Of a stretch of DNA of 46,845 bases, positions 35,492 through 44,615 are shown piece by piece. Position 1 is the stretch's first letter, and the number at the start of each line of letters is the position of its first letter. The stretch spans positions 1 to 46,845 of the forward strand of contig JABFSH010000057.1 of the NCBI GenBank assembly GCA_013140705.1, read 5' to 3'. Position numbers and translations under genes: made by a program. The stretch comes from Methylococcaceae bacterium (GTDB lineage: Bacteria; Pseudomonadota; Gammaproteobacteria; Methylococcales; Methylomonadaceae). The notes below the pieces were generated by a model. That model did not search any database and was not told the DNA's origin. It was given only the letters and a program-made list of their open reading frames with translations.

Positions 35492-37332
35492 CGGCTTCTG
35501 CCCTTTAGCTTGATACCCATGCCCGCACAGGTGACCAGAGAATCGATCGATAACCGGCTAAGTCGCTTTGCTGTTTTATCATCAACCGGCATTACCAGGA
35601 TCTCTCTGTCGCGTTGTAATAAGGCCAAGGATTGATCGTTGATTCGACGAGTACCCGCAAAGACTAAAACCCCGGCGTCAGAATCATTATATCGCCTATG
35701 TATCAATATATCGAATTTATTTAATCGCTTCTGCTCTCTTTCCTGAATGTACTGATCGGCAGCTTTACTTTCTTGTCTGGTTGCCGATGCAGTGGCCATC
35801 AAAGCCCGTCGTTGTCGTTCTAGTGCTGAATCGGCAAACGTCAATTGAAGATTGACTGTGGCCGCGACTTCTACAACTTGCGCCTTGAAGTCGGCGGTGC
35901 CATTCACAGTAATGTTCGTTCCGTAGCGTTCCATCGCTAAACGCAACGCCGCCTCCAAGCCTTCGCGTGTGGCTCCCCGGGATACCTTAAGCCGGTCACC
36001 ATCATCTCGAACGGCCGATGCGCCGACGCAGTAAATGAGGGTGCCTTTTTTGGTAAGGCCATCCTGATCGGCTTTAACCCCCGTCCTTTTTAACTCTCCA
36101 CCCCTTGCGCTCACCGTGTTACCTTGAAGCCCATGAGCAACCACGCGCGCACGTAGCGCTTCTAACGCGTCTTTGTCACCCTGGCTTGCCTCCCGGCGTA
36201 ACCAGTCGACCCACTGTAGGGGCTGAGTCTGTTTTATAAGCCGTTCACGCTCTCGATGGTATTGTTCCTTAATTTTATTAAGTTCACCTTTAACGCTTTG
36301 GCTAGTCATTGCGTACAGTAACTTCTTTTCAGACCGGGAACCTCCTGCCAGCTGAGTGGTTGCGCGTTTCAACGTCGCTTTACGCTTGACGTCTGCAATT
36401 AAACGATCTCTTTTCGCTCGGGCATCCTTCCATTCCTGACTTCGATTAGCTCTGATTCCCTGCTGTTCATTTTTGTATCGGCCAAACAATACGGTTGTAT
36501 CCATACGCGACCGCACGGGCCTCGCCTCATAGTGCTTGGCGGACCCTTCGGCACGGACAGGGCGGGGCTGAAATTTGAACGCACCGAATCGGTCAACCAG
36601 TTTACCTTTCGACAGCTCACGAGCAACAGAACTCGCTTTCACCATCAAGCCATCCTGATCAGAAATCACCAAGCCATTCCCACGTTCCTTCAACTCAAGC
36701 CCGTGTTCCTGTAAAACACGGTGCAGTTCGGCCCAAGAAGAAGCCGTCAGTAATTGCTGAAGACATTCACGCTGGATCCAGCCTAGTAAGCTTTCCACCC
36801 CGGCGTGATGCTCCATATCCAAGGTGCGGTTTTCACTGCCAACCCTCACGGCTTGATGATTATCCGGCTCCAGCCCGTATGTCAACTCCAGCGCTGCACA
36901 CAACTTCCCAAGGGTCTTATGATCGTTATAGGGACTGTGAATCGTTAAACGGGTCGGATGAATTTTGTTGATGGCAATATGCAGATGAAAATTGTCGGTA
37001 TCATCGTGAGCCACACTCACGCGTTGATGCTCACCGTAGCCAAGTCCCTCACAAACCTTGCTTTCAAGTGTTTCTAAAACGCTGTCATTGGGACGTTCAC
37101 CGGCCCTGAAACTCAAAATCAAGTGATAGGTTTTATCGGATTCGGCACGGGTATTCATGCCCTGGATGGCCGTGACTTCAATCACCGCCGCATTCAAGTT
37201 GATCGATTCACAATTCGTTACCGACGAATAGACAATACGCTCGTTCTTTTCCTGGTCGTCTGCCAGGTAGTTCACTAGGCTGGCGAAGTCGCTTTTTTTA
37301 ACCGACTTCATAGGCACATGCTTCGCAATCAT
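35488..37332 (-). CDS. traI: Relaxase TraI (MOBP family)
   Basis: This is a roughly 614-residue relaxase that nicks oriT and leads the strand into the recipient. The N-terminal part (MIAKHVPMKSVKKSDFASLVNYL) has the MOBP start with catalytic Tyr25-type positions. The metal-binding motif is HDDTDNFHLHIAINKIHP. The C-terminal half has an LPD7-like region (GATREGLEAALRLAMERYG). The start at 37332 is chosen by family pattern. 37341 is also possible. The gene overlaps traG by 4 nt. Confidence 0.93.
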   Translation of the reverse strand: MIAKHVPMKSVKKSDFASLVNYLADDQEKNERIVYSSVTNCESINLNAAVIEVTAIQGMNTRAESDKTYHLILSFRAGERPNDSVLETLESKVCEGLGYGEHQRVSVAHDDTDNFHLHIAINKIHPTRLTIHSPYNDHKTLGKLCAALELTYGLEPDNHQAVRVGSENRTLDMEHHAGVESLLGWIQRECLQQLLTASSWAELHRVLQEHGLELKERGNGLVISDQDGLMVKASSVARELSKGKLVDRFGAFKFQPRPVRAEGSAKHYEARPVRSRMDTTVLFGRYKNEQQGIRANRSQEWKDARAKRDRLIADVKRKATLKRATTQLAGGSRSEKKLLYAMTSQSVKGELNKIKEQYHRERERLIKQTQPLQWVDWLRREASQGDKDALEALRARVVAHGLQGNTVSARGGELKRTGVKADQDGLTKKGTLIYCVGASAVRDDGDRLKVSRGATREGLEAALRLAMERYGTNITVNGTADFKAQVVEVAATVNLQLTFADSALERQRRALMATASATRQESKAADQYIQEREQKRLNKFDILIHRRYNDSDAGVLVFAGTRRINDQSLALLQRDREILVMPVDDKTAKRLSRLSIDSLVTCAGMGIKLKGRSR

Positions 37333-37359
37333 CGTAACCAAAAAATTTAGCCGCTATAG

Positions 37360-37728
37360 TTACCGATCAGCCCGAGGCATCACCACGGTCTTCATAATTT
37401 CAAGCATTGTGTTCTGAGTATCCTCAATTCGCGCAAGCACCGCCCGCAGGGTGCTCTCGCCAAACTGAGCCGTCCTGACATCATTCGTCAGCCAGAGTTT
37501 TAATAGCCCTCCCAAACGTCCCAGGTCACCGTTGATCTGCGCAAGTTCCATGACCTTGCCATGATCTACAATGCTCTTAGGCACATAGCCCTGACCGAGC
37601 AGACGCAAATACGCTGATGTGCTCTGTCCGGTTTGCCTTGCCAAGGAGTCTATTTCTACTTTTTCATCAGGCGTAACCCGAACAACAATCGGTGTACTCC
37701 CCTTTCGGGTCGGTTTCTTTTCTGTCAT
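37360..37728 (-). CDS. traJ: Relaxosome protein TraJ (oriT-binding, RHH)
   Basis: This is a 122-residue protein. Residues 12-50 are a ribbon-helix-helix unit (TPIVVRVTPDEKVEIDSLARQTGQSTSAYLRLLG). The rest is MobC/TraJ-like (ELAQINGDLGRLGGLLKLWL). In RP4, TraJ binds the repeat beside nic and recruits TraI. It lies between oriT and traI, the same order as in RP4. Confidence 0.9.
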   Translation of the reverse strand: MTEKKPTRKGSTPIVVRVTPDEKVEIDSLARQTGQSTSAYLRLLGQGYVPKSIVDHGKVMELAQINGDLGRLGGLLKLWLTNDVRTAQFGESTLRAVLARIEDTQNTMLEIMKTVVMPRADR

Positions 37729-37752
37729 GACAGCCTCCGTTAAGAAAATAGT

Positions 37753-37850
37753 GGCGGTAGCCGCTTGGCCTCGCAGAGCAGGATTCCCGTTGAGTGCCTA
37801 GCGCGAATAAGTGGATGTGAAGTGCTAGCACTTCACATATCCTGCCCGGA
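37753..37850. other. oriT: Origin of transfer (oriT), IncP/RP4 type
   Basis: The region shares several blocks with RP4 oriT in the same order: GGCGGTAGCCG, CTCGCAGAGCAGGATTCCCG, TTGAG, GCGAATAAG and TATCCTGCCCGG. The nic position is predicted between G37844 and C37845 in ATCCTG/C. Just before it is a perfect 20-bp palindrome (37817-37836, arms GTGAAGTGCT/AGCACTTCAC), expected to bind TraJ and to end transfer. It lies between divergent traJ and traK. Confidence 0.92.
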
Positions 37851-38039
37851 CTTTACAGTCGGTTTACGCCAGACTGAAAGCCGACTGGTTTTCGTCTAAT
37901 GGCTTATTAATAGCATAAAATAATTCGACTAACAAACAATATATCGAATTAATGCAAAAAAGAGGTATAATCGGGAAAAATAAGCCAATAACCGGCTTTG
38001 GTTGACAAATAATCGAAAAACAATAGGGGGTTAACAGAA

Positions 38040-38387
38040 ATGGGGCACCGCTATTCAGATCAAATTGCCGAATGGGTTAAGCAAAAGCAATCCCGGAAAC
38101 GAGACAAAAATTTAGTCGCCTATCTGGCGGTAAAAGAGGACGTACAAGCAGCGATGGCCAATGGTTACGCGGCCAAAACGATCTGGGCGCACTTGGTAGA
38201 AACCCAACGGATTGCATTTGGCTACGACACCTTTCTCAACTACACCAAACGGAGTTACCAACCCAAAACGAAAGAAGCAACTTGCAATACCGAAAAACCA
38301 CGCATTGAGGTCAAACCAACAACCGAAACTAAACCGCAACCGGGCTTTAGTTTTAATTCAGTTCCCAACAAAGAGGAGTTACTTTAA
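38040..38387 (+). CDS. traK: TraK-like oriT-binding protein
   Basis: This is a 115-residue basic protein (GHRYSDQIAEWVKQKQSRKRDKNLVAYL...) with a helix that fits the TraK N terminus (VKEDVQAAMANGYAAKTIWAHL) and a proline/lysine-rich tail. RP4 TraK wraps oriT DNA. It is the first gene rightward of oriT, and its stop shares a base with the traL start (TAATG). Confidence 0.85.
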   Translation: MGHRYSDQIAEWVKQKQSRKRDKNLVAYLAVKEDVQAAMANGYAAKTIWAHLVETQRIAFGYDTFLNYTKRSYQPKTKEATCNTEKPRIEVKPTTETKPQPGFSFNSVPNKEELL

Positions 38388-39112
38388 TGGCAAAAATTCA
38401 CATGATATTGCAAGGTAAAGGTGGTGTCGGAAAATCGTTCATTGCCTCAACATTGGCTCAATACAAACTAAGCACCGGACAAAATCCGTTATGTATCGAT
38501 ACTGATCCTGTCAACTCAACCTTTCATGGTTTTAAATCACTTGACGTCAAATTGTTAAAAATCATGGACGGTGACGAAATCAATCCCCGCAACTTCGATC
38601 ATCTGGTCGAACAAATAGCCACATCAACAAATGACATCATTATCGACAATGGTGCCAGTTCGTTTGTACCCTTGTCACATTACCTGATCACCAACGACGT
38701 TCCGGCGCTTTTGCTTGATATGGGTCATGAAATGATCGTGCATACCGTGATTACCGGCAGTCAGGCATTGCTCGACACGGTGAATGGGTTTGCCTTGTTG
38801 GCCCGTCAGTTCCCTAGCGAAGCCTTGTTTGTTGTCTGGCTCAATCCGTATTGGGGACCCATCGAACATGAAGGTAAACATTTTGAACAGCTGAAAGCCT
38901 ATACCACCTATAAAGAGCGCATCTCGGCGATTATCAAAATCCCACTCTGGAAGGCTGAAACATTTGGGCGTGACATTAGCGACATGTTGCAGGAGCGCTT
39001 AACGTTTGCCGATGCTATTGCCAACTCAAGCAATACCATTATGTCCAGGCAACGTCTCACCATCGCCAAAAAACAATTGTATGAACAAATGGACAGCGCA
39101 CCGATTCTGTAA
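38387..39112 (+). CDS. traL: TraL-like ParA-family ATPase
   Basis: This is a 241-residue P-loop ATPase with the deviant Walker A GKGGVGKS at residues 10-17, DTDPVNSTFHGF and IIIDNGASS. RP4 TraL is of this kind and lies between traK and traM, as here. Its exact role in transfer is not settled. It is coupled by TAATG to both neighbours. Confidence 0.9.
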   Translation: MAKIHMILQGKGGVGKSFIASTLAQYKLSTGQNPLCIDTDPVNSTFHGFKSLDVKLLKIMDGDEINPRNFDHLVEQIATSTNDIIIDNGASSFVPLSHYLITNDVPALLLDMGHEMIVHTVITGSQALLDTVNGFALLARQFPSEALFVVWLNPYWGPIEHEGKHFEQLKAYTTYKERISAIIKIPLWKAETFGRDISDMLQERLTFADAIANSSNTIMSRQRLTIAKKQLYEQMDSAPIL

Positions 39113-39555
39113 TGAGCCATGAGCACGAAATAGAAGAAACGATCAAGGAAATCGCGGCAAAGCACGGTATAGCCGTGGGTCGCGATGATCCCCTTCTGAT
39201 CCTGCAAACCATGAATAACCGGCTGCTGCAAGCTAGCCAAAAAGCCCAGCAAGACATGCTGGATCACCATAAGGAAGAACTGGAGGCCATTGCCATGCGC
39301 TGGCGTGAAGACGCCAACGATAAGGCCGAGCGTATCCTGAATGCTTCTCTGGCTGCCAGTAAAGCATCGATGGAAAAAATGATGCTATCCGGTGCGAGGG
39401 AAATGAATAAAGTTGTGCAAACCGACATCGAGAATATCCTTATTCGAATCAACAAGCCGTTACGTGATGCTCAGAAAATCGCTGTACTGAATATTGTTTC
39501 GGCAAGTCTTTCGATCATCGCTGCCGCACTTGTTTTATGGGCAACTGTTCGCTGA
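39112..39555 (+). CDS. traM: TraM-like conjugation protein
   Basis: This is a 147-residue protein. A long charged coiled coil (about 35-120) is followed by a C-terminal transmembrane helix (IAVLNIVSASLSIIAAALVLWA). Gene order traK-traL-traM matches RP4, which supports the name. It ends the rightward operon. No trb genes follow, and a truncated helicase in the opposite orientation comes next. Confidence 0.8.
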   Translation: MSHEHEIEETIKEIAAKHGIAVGRDDPLLILQTMNNRLLQASQKAQQDMLDHHKEELEAIAMRWREDANDKAERILNASLAASKASMEKMMLSGAREMNKVVQTDIENILIRINKPLRDAQKIAVLNIVSASLSIIAAALVLWATVR

Positions 39556-39651
39556 TTGACTGACAAAAAATCTTATTCCTATCAGCACAGCCGCTGATAC
39601 TGAACCCATGTATGGGTAGACAGTTTTGCTTATCGGATTTGATTATTCCCG

Positions 39652-40398
39652 CTAATCCATATTGACTAAATACAAATAAAAACCTGAAATCACAATTTTA
39701 TCCGGTCCAAACGCCACTTTATTCATTCTGCCATTGGCATTCGCAACTATCGACCACACCAAATTGCCAGGGTATTTGGCCAGCAATTCAAGATATAGTT
39801 TAACCCCCGGTCTTTTGGTATCTTGGCTTAATTTATAAACCCGGTCTTCATGTTTAACAACATAAAGAGGTGAGCTATCGTTATGAATGCCCAGAATAGA
39901 GTCCGTTGAGTTGCTGTACCAGTCTCTGAGTCTTTCCTCAAAATCCGTGCGGTTCAGGTAGATTGACTCTACGTTCGATGGATTTGTTGTGTTAAGTGTC
40001 TGCTGATTGGCGGAGGGTGTGTACTTAAATTTCGGCGACTCCTGATCAAACAGGTGTCGGTAAAATTCGATGATTTTAGGATCAACGATAATATCGTCCA
40101 GTGAAATCGGTTTATCAAAAGTGACATTTTCAAGGGTGCGACATCGACTTAAAGCGACATAAGCCTGGCCAGGAGAGAAGGCGCCGCCCGTGAGATCGAT
40201 TTTAACTGAATCGAAGGTTAAACCCTGGCTTTTATGGATAGTAATTGCCCAGCCTAATCGCAAGGGCATTTGTCGGTATTCCCCGGTCTTGTGAGATGTG
40301 ATTCGTTGAATATTGCTATGCCATTCGTAGTTATATTGCTCCCAAATCTCTTCAGAACATTCAATCTCCTGGCCATTGTCTAGCTTTTCTATGACCAC
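39652..40398 (-). pseudogene. 5'-truncated Pif1/RecD-like helicase
   Basis: The 248-residue frame carries only the last helicase motifs (LGWAITIHKSQGLTFDSVKIDL and AFSPGQAYVALSRC, motifs V and VI of Pif1-like helicases) and a C-terminal extension. The Walker A and B motifs are missing. A TGA stands three codons before the first possible GTG start at 40398. The upstream half has been lost, probably by recombination at the tra module edge. Confidence 0.75.
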
Positions 40399-40485
40399 TT
40401 TGCACGCTCAGGTGGTGACTCATAAACGAATCATCAGGCGTCCAAAAGGTCATCAATAACGCTCATAGCAACGATCATTGATCGT

Positions 40486-41019
40486 TTATTTCAACGACAC
40501 GATTTCAACCCGGTCAACAGTGTCGAGCGATATTTTGTCCTCTTGAGCTAGCCAACCGATGCTACGTTGAATGATCTTTTCTTCTTCCGGAAGTTCACGA
40601 ATCAATGTTGCTACTGAGGTAGCGCCCTTTTCATCTAGGTAATGCCAAATGCTGCCTGCGGTCAACCCAACGCGCTCGGACGGCGCTATTTCTGTTGACG
40701 ACACAACCGCTTTAGGGGCCACGGTTTTAGATTTGCTAGGGGATTTCGGTGCCGGGCTTGGTTTTGTGGAGCGTTCTTCGGCGACAATCACGGCAACCGG
40801 AGGTTCAGATTTGGCTTTAGAGACGGGTTTTGGCGTTACGGCTGGCGGTTGTTTAGGTGTCTTGGGACTTGGCTTTTTAGTCTTTGTCTCGGTGGCGACA
40901 GTGACAACAGCGGGTTCAGTTTTTGATTTAGGCGTTGGCTTTTCGGTAGGCGTTTTGGGATTTTTCATAATGAAATAAATGAGAGTGAGGACAAAAATGA
41001 GTATAAACCATTCCAGCAT
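40486..41019 (-). CDS. Membrane-tethered winged-helix protein (DUF2582-like)
   Basis: This is a 177-residue protein with three parts. An N-terminal transmembrane helix (WFILIFVLTLIYFIM, residues 4-18) comes first. A long Pro/Lys/Thr/Ala-rich linker follows (about 20-112). The C-terminal domain (116-177, GLTAGSIWHYLDEKGATS, GWLAQEDKISL) fits the DUF2582 winged helix. The linker would hold a nucleic-acid-binding-type domain close to the membrane. No partner gene is apparent. Confidence 0.7.
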   Translation of the reverse strand: MLEWFILIFVLTLIYFIMKNPKTPTEKPTPKSKTEPAVVTVATETKTKKPSPKTPKQPPAVTPKPVSKAKSEPPVAVIVAEERSTKPSPAPKSPSKSKTVAPKAVVSSTEIAPSERVGLTAGSIWHYLDEKGATSVATLIRELPEEEKIIQRSIGWLAQEDKISLDTVDRVEIVSLK

Positions 41020-41260
41020 AAAAATTATCCCTTTCGATCAATGGATTGTACTTGAGTTTCGTTAGCTAAGTAAAAGCAGCTAATATAAGACCGTCGGGGT
41101 AACGCCAGATCAGAAACGGTGTTTAGGGTGTTAGTTAACCCCCAATTTTTCAGCACTAGCGTTGGGATGTTGGGAATGACACCTGTTAACAACACCCCTT
41201 AAATTTATGCGATGTTTTAGAAAAATGCAATACGTTAGAAATTCCTGAATTGGAAGCCGA
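41020..41260. other. Intergenic gap, nothing recognised
   Basis: About 240 bp between the winged-helix gene and the SRPBCC gene. No gene, strong promoter or terminator was seen. Confidence 0.4.
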
Positions 41261-41758
41261 TTAACACGGATTATAAGGGTGTTTGGATCCTTGAAAATTC
41301 AGCAGCGACACACCGAGATGTCGGGCTAAGCCTTTTCCGCCTTCTAGCATCACTTGATCGTGGTTCCATGCAAACACCGGTGCCAATAGGGGCGCTAGGA
41401 GATTCATCCAGGCTTTTTCCGTACTAACCGTCCATCGATAAGTCACACGCGTTGAACCTTCTATTTTTTCCAATTTCCAGCTTCCGGTACCGTTTAAGTC
41501 GCCCGAAGCAATGCCCTCCATCCAATGGGGCTTTTCCATCACTTTAACCCGGACTGCAAAGCGTAGCCGATAGGGAAGCCGGCTTGTCCAGGTAAACTGC
41601 CGAACCGAATCCAGTCCGTGTGCATCGCCTTTTTTGATTTCTACGACTTCTTTAACGAATCGCCACCACTTCGGCCAATCATCCGATGCTATGAGAGCGG
41701 CCCAGACCTGCTCAATGGGAGCATCCAGGTGCCACTGTGTCACTAACGAATATTGCAT
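41261..41758 (-). CDS. SRPBCC-family (polyketide cyclase-like) protein
   Basis: This is a 165-residue protein. The N terminus QYSLVTQWHLDAPIEQVWAALIASDDWPKWW is the START/Bet v 1-like fold signature, and beta strands follow with SWKLEKIEGSTRVTYRWTV. Such proteins bind hydrophobic ligands. The ligand cannot be told from the sequence. It is a stand-alone gene. Confidence 0.85.
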   Translation of the reverse strand: MQYSLVTQWHLDAPIEQVWAALIASDDWPKWWRFVKEVVEIKKGDAHGLDSVRQFTWTSRLPYRLRFAVRVKVMEKPHWMEGIASGDLNGTGSWKLEKIEGSTRVTYRWTVSTEKAWMNLLAPLLAPVFAWNHDQVMLEGGKGLARHLGVSLLNFQGSKHPYNPC

Positions 41759-41885
41759 GGTGTTCCGTTATACCGTCGGATAGTTACTAGTAAAAGCATA
41801 AAAAATAGTTCGGATTTCTTGCCATTGAATAACTTTAGTTGCCATTCTTCCAAGTTGAATTATTTTAAACTGTAACAGATTCTTT

Positions 41886-41905
41886 AATACCGGACATTCG
41901 GTATT
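41886..41905. repeat. Small inverted repeat downstream of RAYT gene
   Basis: AATACCG (41886-41892) and CGGTATT (41899-41905) pair around a 6-nt loop. It lies about 100 bp past the RAYT stop and could be a weak terminator or a REP-like target of that transposase. Confidence 0.4.
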
Positions 41906-42006
41906 TTAACGCTTCACTTTTTGCAAAATAGACAAAATCGACCCACACCGGTCCATCAGCGAGTTTTCATAACTTTCTCTAAACCCGACATTCAAGAAAA
42001 AATATT

Positions 42007-42726
42007 TCAATCCAAATTAGGTCGATTGGCTTTAAATTGTTGAGATTTCCTGTCTCCGCCTCGGGCTTTGGGCTCAACCCGTCGGCCTAGCTGTTCTTGA
42101 ATGCGTTGCTTAAACCGATCATTGCCTAACACACAAGCCTTATTGGTCGCCTCTCTGATATCGGTAATATTATTTTCAGAAAGTTGAAGCTTGAATAACT
42201 CGCGGTAGGCAGCCTGACGCGCTTCATTCGACTCACCCAAGCGCTGGTATTCAGGATGAAGGACAACTAAATCGTTCGCTTCACCCAGGGCGTTATGATG
42301 ATAACTTGACCAGGGATAGTCAGCCGGATCAATGACCATGCCTGCCCGTACCGGATTCAATTCGATGTAGCGCATACAGGTTAATAGATAGGCTTCAGAA
42401 TCAATGAGCGTCGCTTTGTAACGACCTTCCCAAAGCGTACCGCTGCGCCGGTAACAATAATTGTAGTATTGCACATAGTAGCGTCCTAGCATTTGCATGG
42501 TTTTAGCCAAGCTTTGTTCGAGGTGCGGTGTAATGAGCAGATGAACATGGTTGGTCATTAGGACATAGGCATGAACCGAGCAGCCGTGTTTGTCACAAGC
42601 TAATTTCAACTTTTCAAGATAGAAGCTGTAATCCGCATCGGCGCAGAAAATTTCTGCTCGATTGTTGCCCCGAACAATCACATGCTGTGGCTGATCGGGG
42701 ATCACAAATCGAGGTAAACGTGCCAT
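42007..42726 (-). mobile_element. REP-associated tyrosine transposase (RAYT) gene
   Basis: This is a 239-residue Y1-type transposase. It begins MARLPRFVIPDQPQHVIVRGNN, contains the HUH metal site (TNHVHLLI), GTLWEGRYKATLI and CMRYIELNPVRAGM with the catalytic tyrosine, and has a helical C-terminal part. RAYTs act on single-stranded palindromic REP sequences. The gene begins 12 bp from the truncated hicA end. No canonical pair of REPs is obvious, but a short hairpin lies at 41886-41905. Confidence 0.9.
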
Positions 42727-42738
42727 GCCTTATTCCAG

Positions 42739-42834
42739 TCAGGACGGAGGTTGTCCATTAACTATAATGACCCAGCCGAAGCGTTGAAAAATCTTAACAA
42801 CCTCTAGGCCACTTAACCGAGGTAATTTAGGCAT
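42739..42834 (-). pseudogene. hicA: Truncated hicA toxin gene
   Basis: The frame starts at ATG 42834, overlapping the hicB stop (TAATG). It reads MPKLPRLSGLEVVKIFQRFGW for the first residues, the N terminus of HicA mRNA interferases, then diverges and stops after 31 codons. The catalytic histidine segment (G-S-H) is missing. The 3' end is replaced by DNA that runs into the RAYT gene 12 bp away. Confidence 0.75.
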
Positions 42835-43040
42835 TAAGCCACAACTTCAACTTGCAGGGTTTCTAGGGTCAAGGGCATTCCGCGCTCAGCCTTCACTTCC
42901 AAACAAAGCCCTATGGCTTCTTTGATATTATTGATCGCTTCTTCTTTGGTCGTGCCTTGGCTGAAGCAACCTGGAATAGAAGGGCATTCGGTTGCCCAAA
43001 TCCCATCTTCATCTCTATCAACCGTTATAAGGAACTTCAT
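42834..43040 (-). CDS. hicB: HicB-like antitoxin
   Basis: This is a 68-residue protein with the partial RNase H-like HicB fold (MKFLITVDRDEDGIWATECPSI, PGCFSQGTTKEEAINNIKEAI). HicB neutralises HicA, but the hicA gene next to it is broken, so this antitoxin appears orphaned. It has no C-terminal DNA-binding domain, as in short HicB forms. Confidence 0.88.
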   Translation of the reverse strand: MKFLITVDRDEDGIWATECPSIPGCFSQGTTKEEAINNIKEAIGLCLEVKAERGMPLTLETLQVEVVA

Positions 43041-43103
43041 GATGGCTTACTCGAATGTGTTGTTGTTCGGAAGTTGATGTTCTAACCCATTGTGAACGAT
43101 TTA

Positions 43104-44270
43104 TCAATCGAGTCTGACCCCTTTGATTATAGCTGACAGATTTTTAAACAACAGTCTTTTGCGCAATTTGTGGGTTTTATAATGCTTCATAAGTCCCAGA
43201 TATGCATTCATGCTACTCAAAAAGGCCGCTTGCTGTTCCTTGCTGGGTTTTTGCTCTTTTACCATATTATTTTGTTTTTCAATAGCTGCATAAAAATTAC
43301 CTTGGCTACGCTTGGCAATGTAAATACGATGGGGTTTGATAACTGCGCCTAAAAACTGCACTCCTTTTGTATAATGCTGCAAATAGATTTTGTTGGGATG
43401 TAACGTTAACTGTAATCGTTCTTGCAATCTGACCTTAATAACTGGAATAAGCGATTTCAAATAATCATTATTCTCATGCACCACAATAAAATCATCCACA
43501 TAGCGTCCGTAATAACGAATACCACAGTCATGCTTGATAAAATGATCCAAACCATTCATATAAAAATTGGCAAAGACCTGGGAGGTCAGGTTGCCGATGG
43601 GTAATCCGCACTGAGGCGCTGAGTAAAACAAACTCTTATCGGGTGGCAAGCCCTGCCAGGCACTACGTTTACTTTTAATAATACAGTGTTGAGTGGGATC
43701 GTAAAAAATGATTTTTTGACACAGCTCCAGCAACAACTCTTTATCTGACGCGAGGTATTTTTGTTCAATAAAGGTTTGCAGCGCGGCAAACAAAATAGCC
43801 TTATTAATGTGCATAAAAAAACCTTTAATATCCAGCTTTAACACAAAACAATCCCTGCTGTAATTGTGCGAACATTGTCGAATAAATCGATCAACACGCT
43901 GTATGCCAAAATGTGTGCCTTTGCCGACTCGGCAGGCATAACTATCGTAGATAAAGGCTTTTTCAAATAACGGATTGAGCTTACTGACAACCAGATGATG
44001 CACGACTCGATCACGAAAATCGGCGGCAAAGATTTCTCTTTTTACCGGTTTGTTGACAATAAAAGCGATAGACTTGTTTGGCTTATAACTGCCGTTATTG
44101 ATGTCAGAACACAAGTTGAGTAGATTGGTTTCGTAATCGACCTCAAAGGCGAGGGCATTGCGGGTGTTACGTTTACTATGGCGGCAGGCTTGATATGCCT
44201 CAAAAAGGTCTGCAAGTTCCAGTGTTGGTTTTAACGCGGGTAGTAGGTCAAATAAGGTCAGTTGTTGCAT
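43104..44270 (-). CDS. DGR reverse transcriptase
   Basis: This is a 388-residue reverse transcriptase. Motifs in order are VLKLDIKGFF (motif 3/A), GLPIGNLTSQVFANFYMNGLD (motif 4/B), YYGRYVDDFIVVH (motif 5/C, catalytic Asp-Asp) and VQFLGAVIKP (motif 7). The LPIGNLTSQ form in place of Q-G-x-x-x-S-P is the signature of DGR enzymes. It copies the template RNA with errors at adenines. The ATG at 44270 is preferred, since the TTG at 44297 lies within a terminator-like hairpin. It lies downstream of avd and TR, as in known DGRs. All catalytic residues are intact. Confidence 0.95.
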   Translation of the reverse strand: MQQLTLFDLLPALKPTLELADLFEAYQACRHSKRNTRNALAFEVDYETNLLNLCSDINNGSYKPNKSIAFIVNKPVKREIFAADFRDRVVHHLVVSKLNPLFEKAFIYDSYACRVGKGTHFGIQRVDRFIRQCSHNYSRDCFVLKLDIKGFFMHINKAILFAALQTFIEQKYLASDKELLLELCQKIIFYDPTQHCIIKSKRSAWQGLPPDKSLFYSAPQCGLPIGNLTSQVFANFYMNGLDHFIKHDCGIRYYGRYVDDFIVVHENNDYLKSLIPVIKVRLQERLQLTLHPNKIYLQHYTKGVQFLGAVIKPHRIYIAKRSQGNFYAAIEKQNNMVKEQKPSKEQQAAFLSSMNAYLGLMKHYKTHKLRKRLLFKNLSAIIKGVRLD

Positions 44271-44280
44271 CACTGTCCGG

Positions 44281-44314
44281 AAAAAAACGGATAGCAATCT
44301 AAATTGCTATCCGT
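44281..44314 (-). terminator. Perfect 12-bp hairpin with T-run between TR and RT
   Basis: ACGGATAGCAAT (44287-44298) and ATTGCTATCCGT (44303-44314) are exact reverse complements around a 4-nt loop. On the minus strand seven T follow, a complete intrinsic terminator, 27 nt after the end of TR. It could define the 3' end of the template RNA and limit read-through into the reverse transcriptase gene. Confidence 0.8.
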
Positions 44315-44341
44315 TGGGTCTATCAAAGCTTTGTTTAAAAC

Positions 44342-44481
44342 CCCGAACCGCACGCACGGGCAGCGTGTTGTTCTTATTGTTGTTGTTCTGGTTGCCATTG
44401 TTGAAGTTCTGGTTCCACGCGTTATTGGCATCGTTCTCCGTAGAGCTCCAGTAGTTGTTATTAGCAAAACCACCCACAACG
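44342..44481 (-). repeat. DGR template repeat (TR)
   Basis: This 140-nt segment on the minus strand matches the VR at 45022-45176 outside adenine positions. It would translate as A-N-N-N-Y-W-S-S-T-E-N-D-A-N-N-A-W-N-Q-N-F... and is packed with AAC/AAT codons, the typical design that lets adenine mutagenesis vary chosen residues. Both ends are conserved: GTGCGTGCGGTTCGGG at the 3' (IMH-like) side and GTGGGTGGTTTTGCTAAT at the 5' side. It lies between avd and the RT gene. Confidence 0.93.
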
Positions 44482-44615
44482 TTTTATAAAGGCGTTTTAA
44501 TAACCGCAAGGTTTCTCGTGGTTATCTTGCTTAACTGCGCAAGCACAGTCCCTTTATCGCTTTTAAAAAAAGCATGCTCACTGGCTGTCACCGTAACAAC
44601 AGCCATTCCGGCGTT

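Noticed and set aside
44271-44297. Longer start for the reverse transcriptase at a TTG at 44297
   Set aside because: The extra codons lie inside the perfect terminator-like hairpin; the ATG at 44270 matches the expected N terminus.
44304-44489. Plus-strand reading frame across the template repeat
   Set aside because: It is the complement of the TR; the valine-rich product comes from AAC codons read on the other strand.
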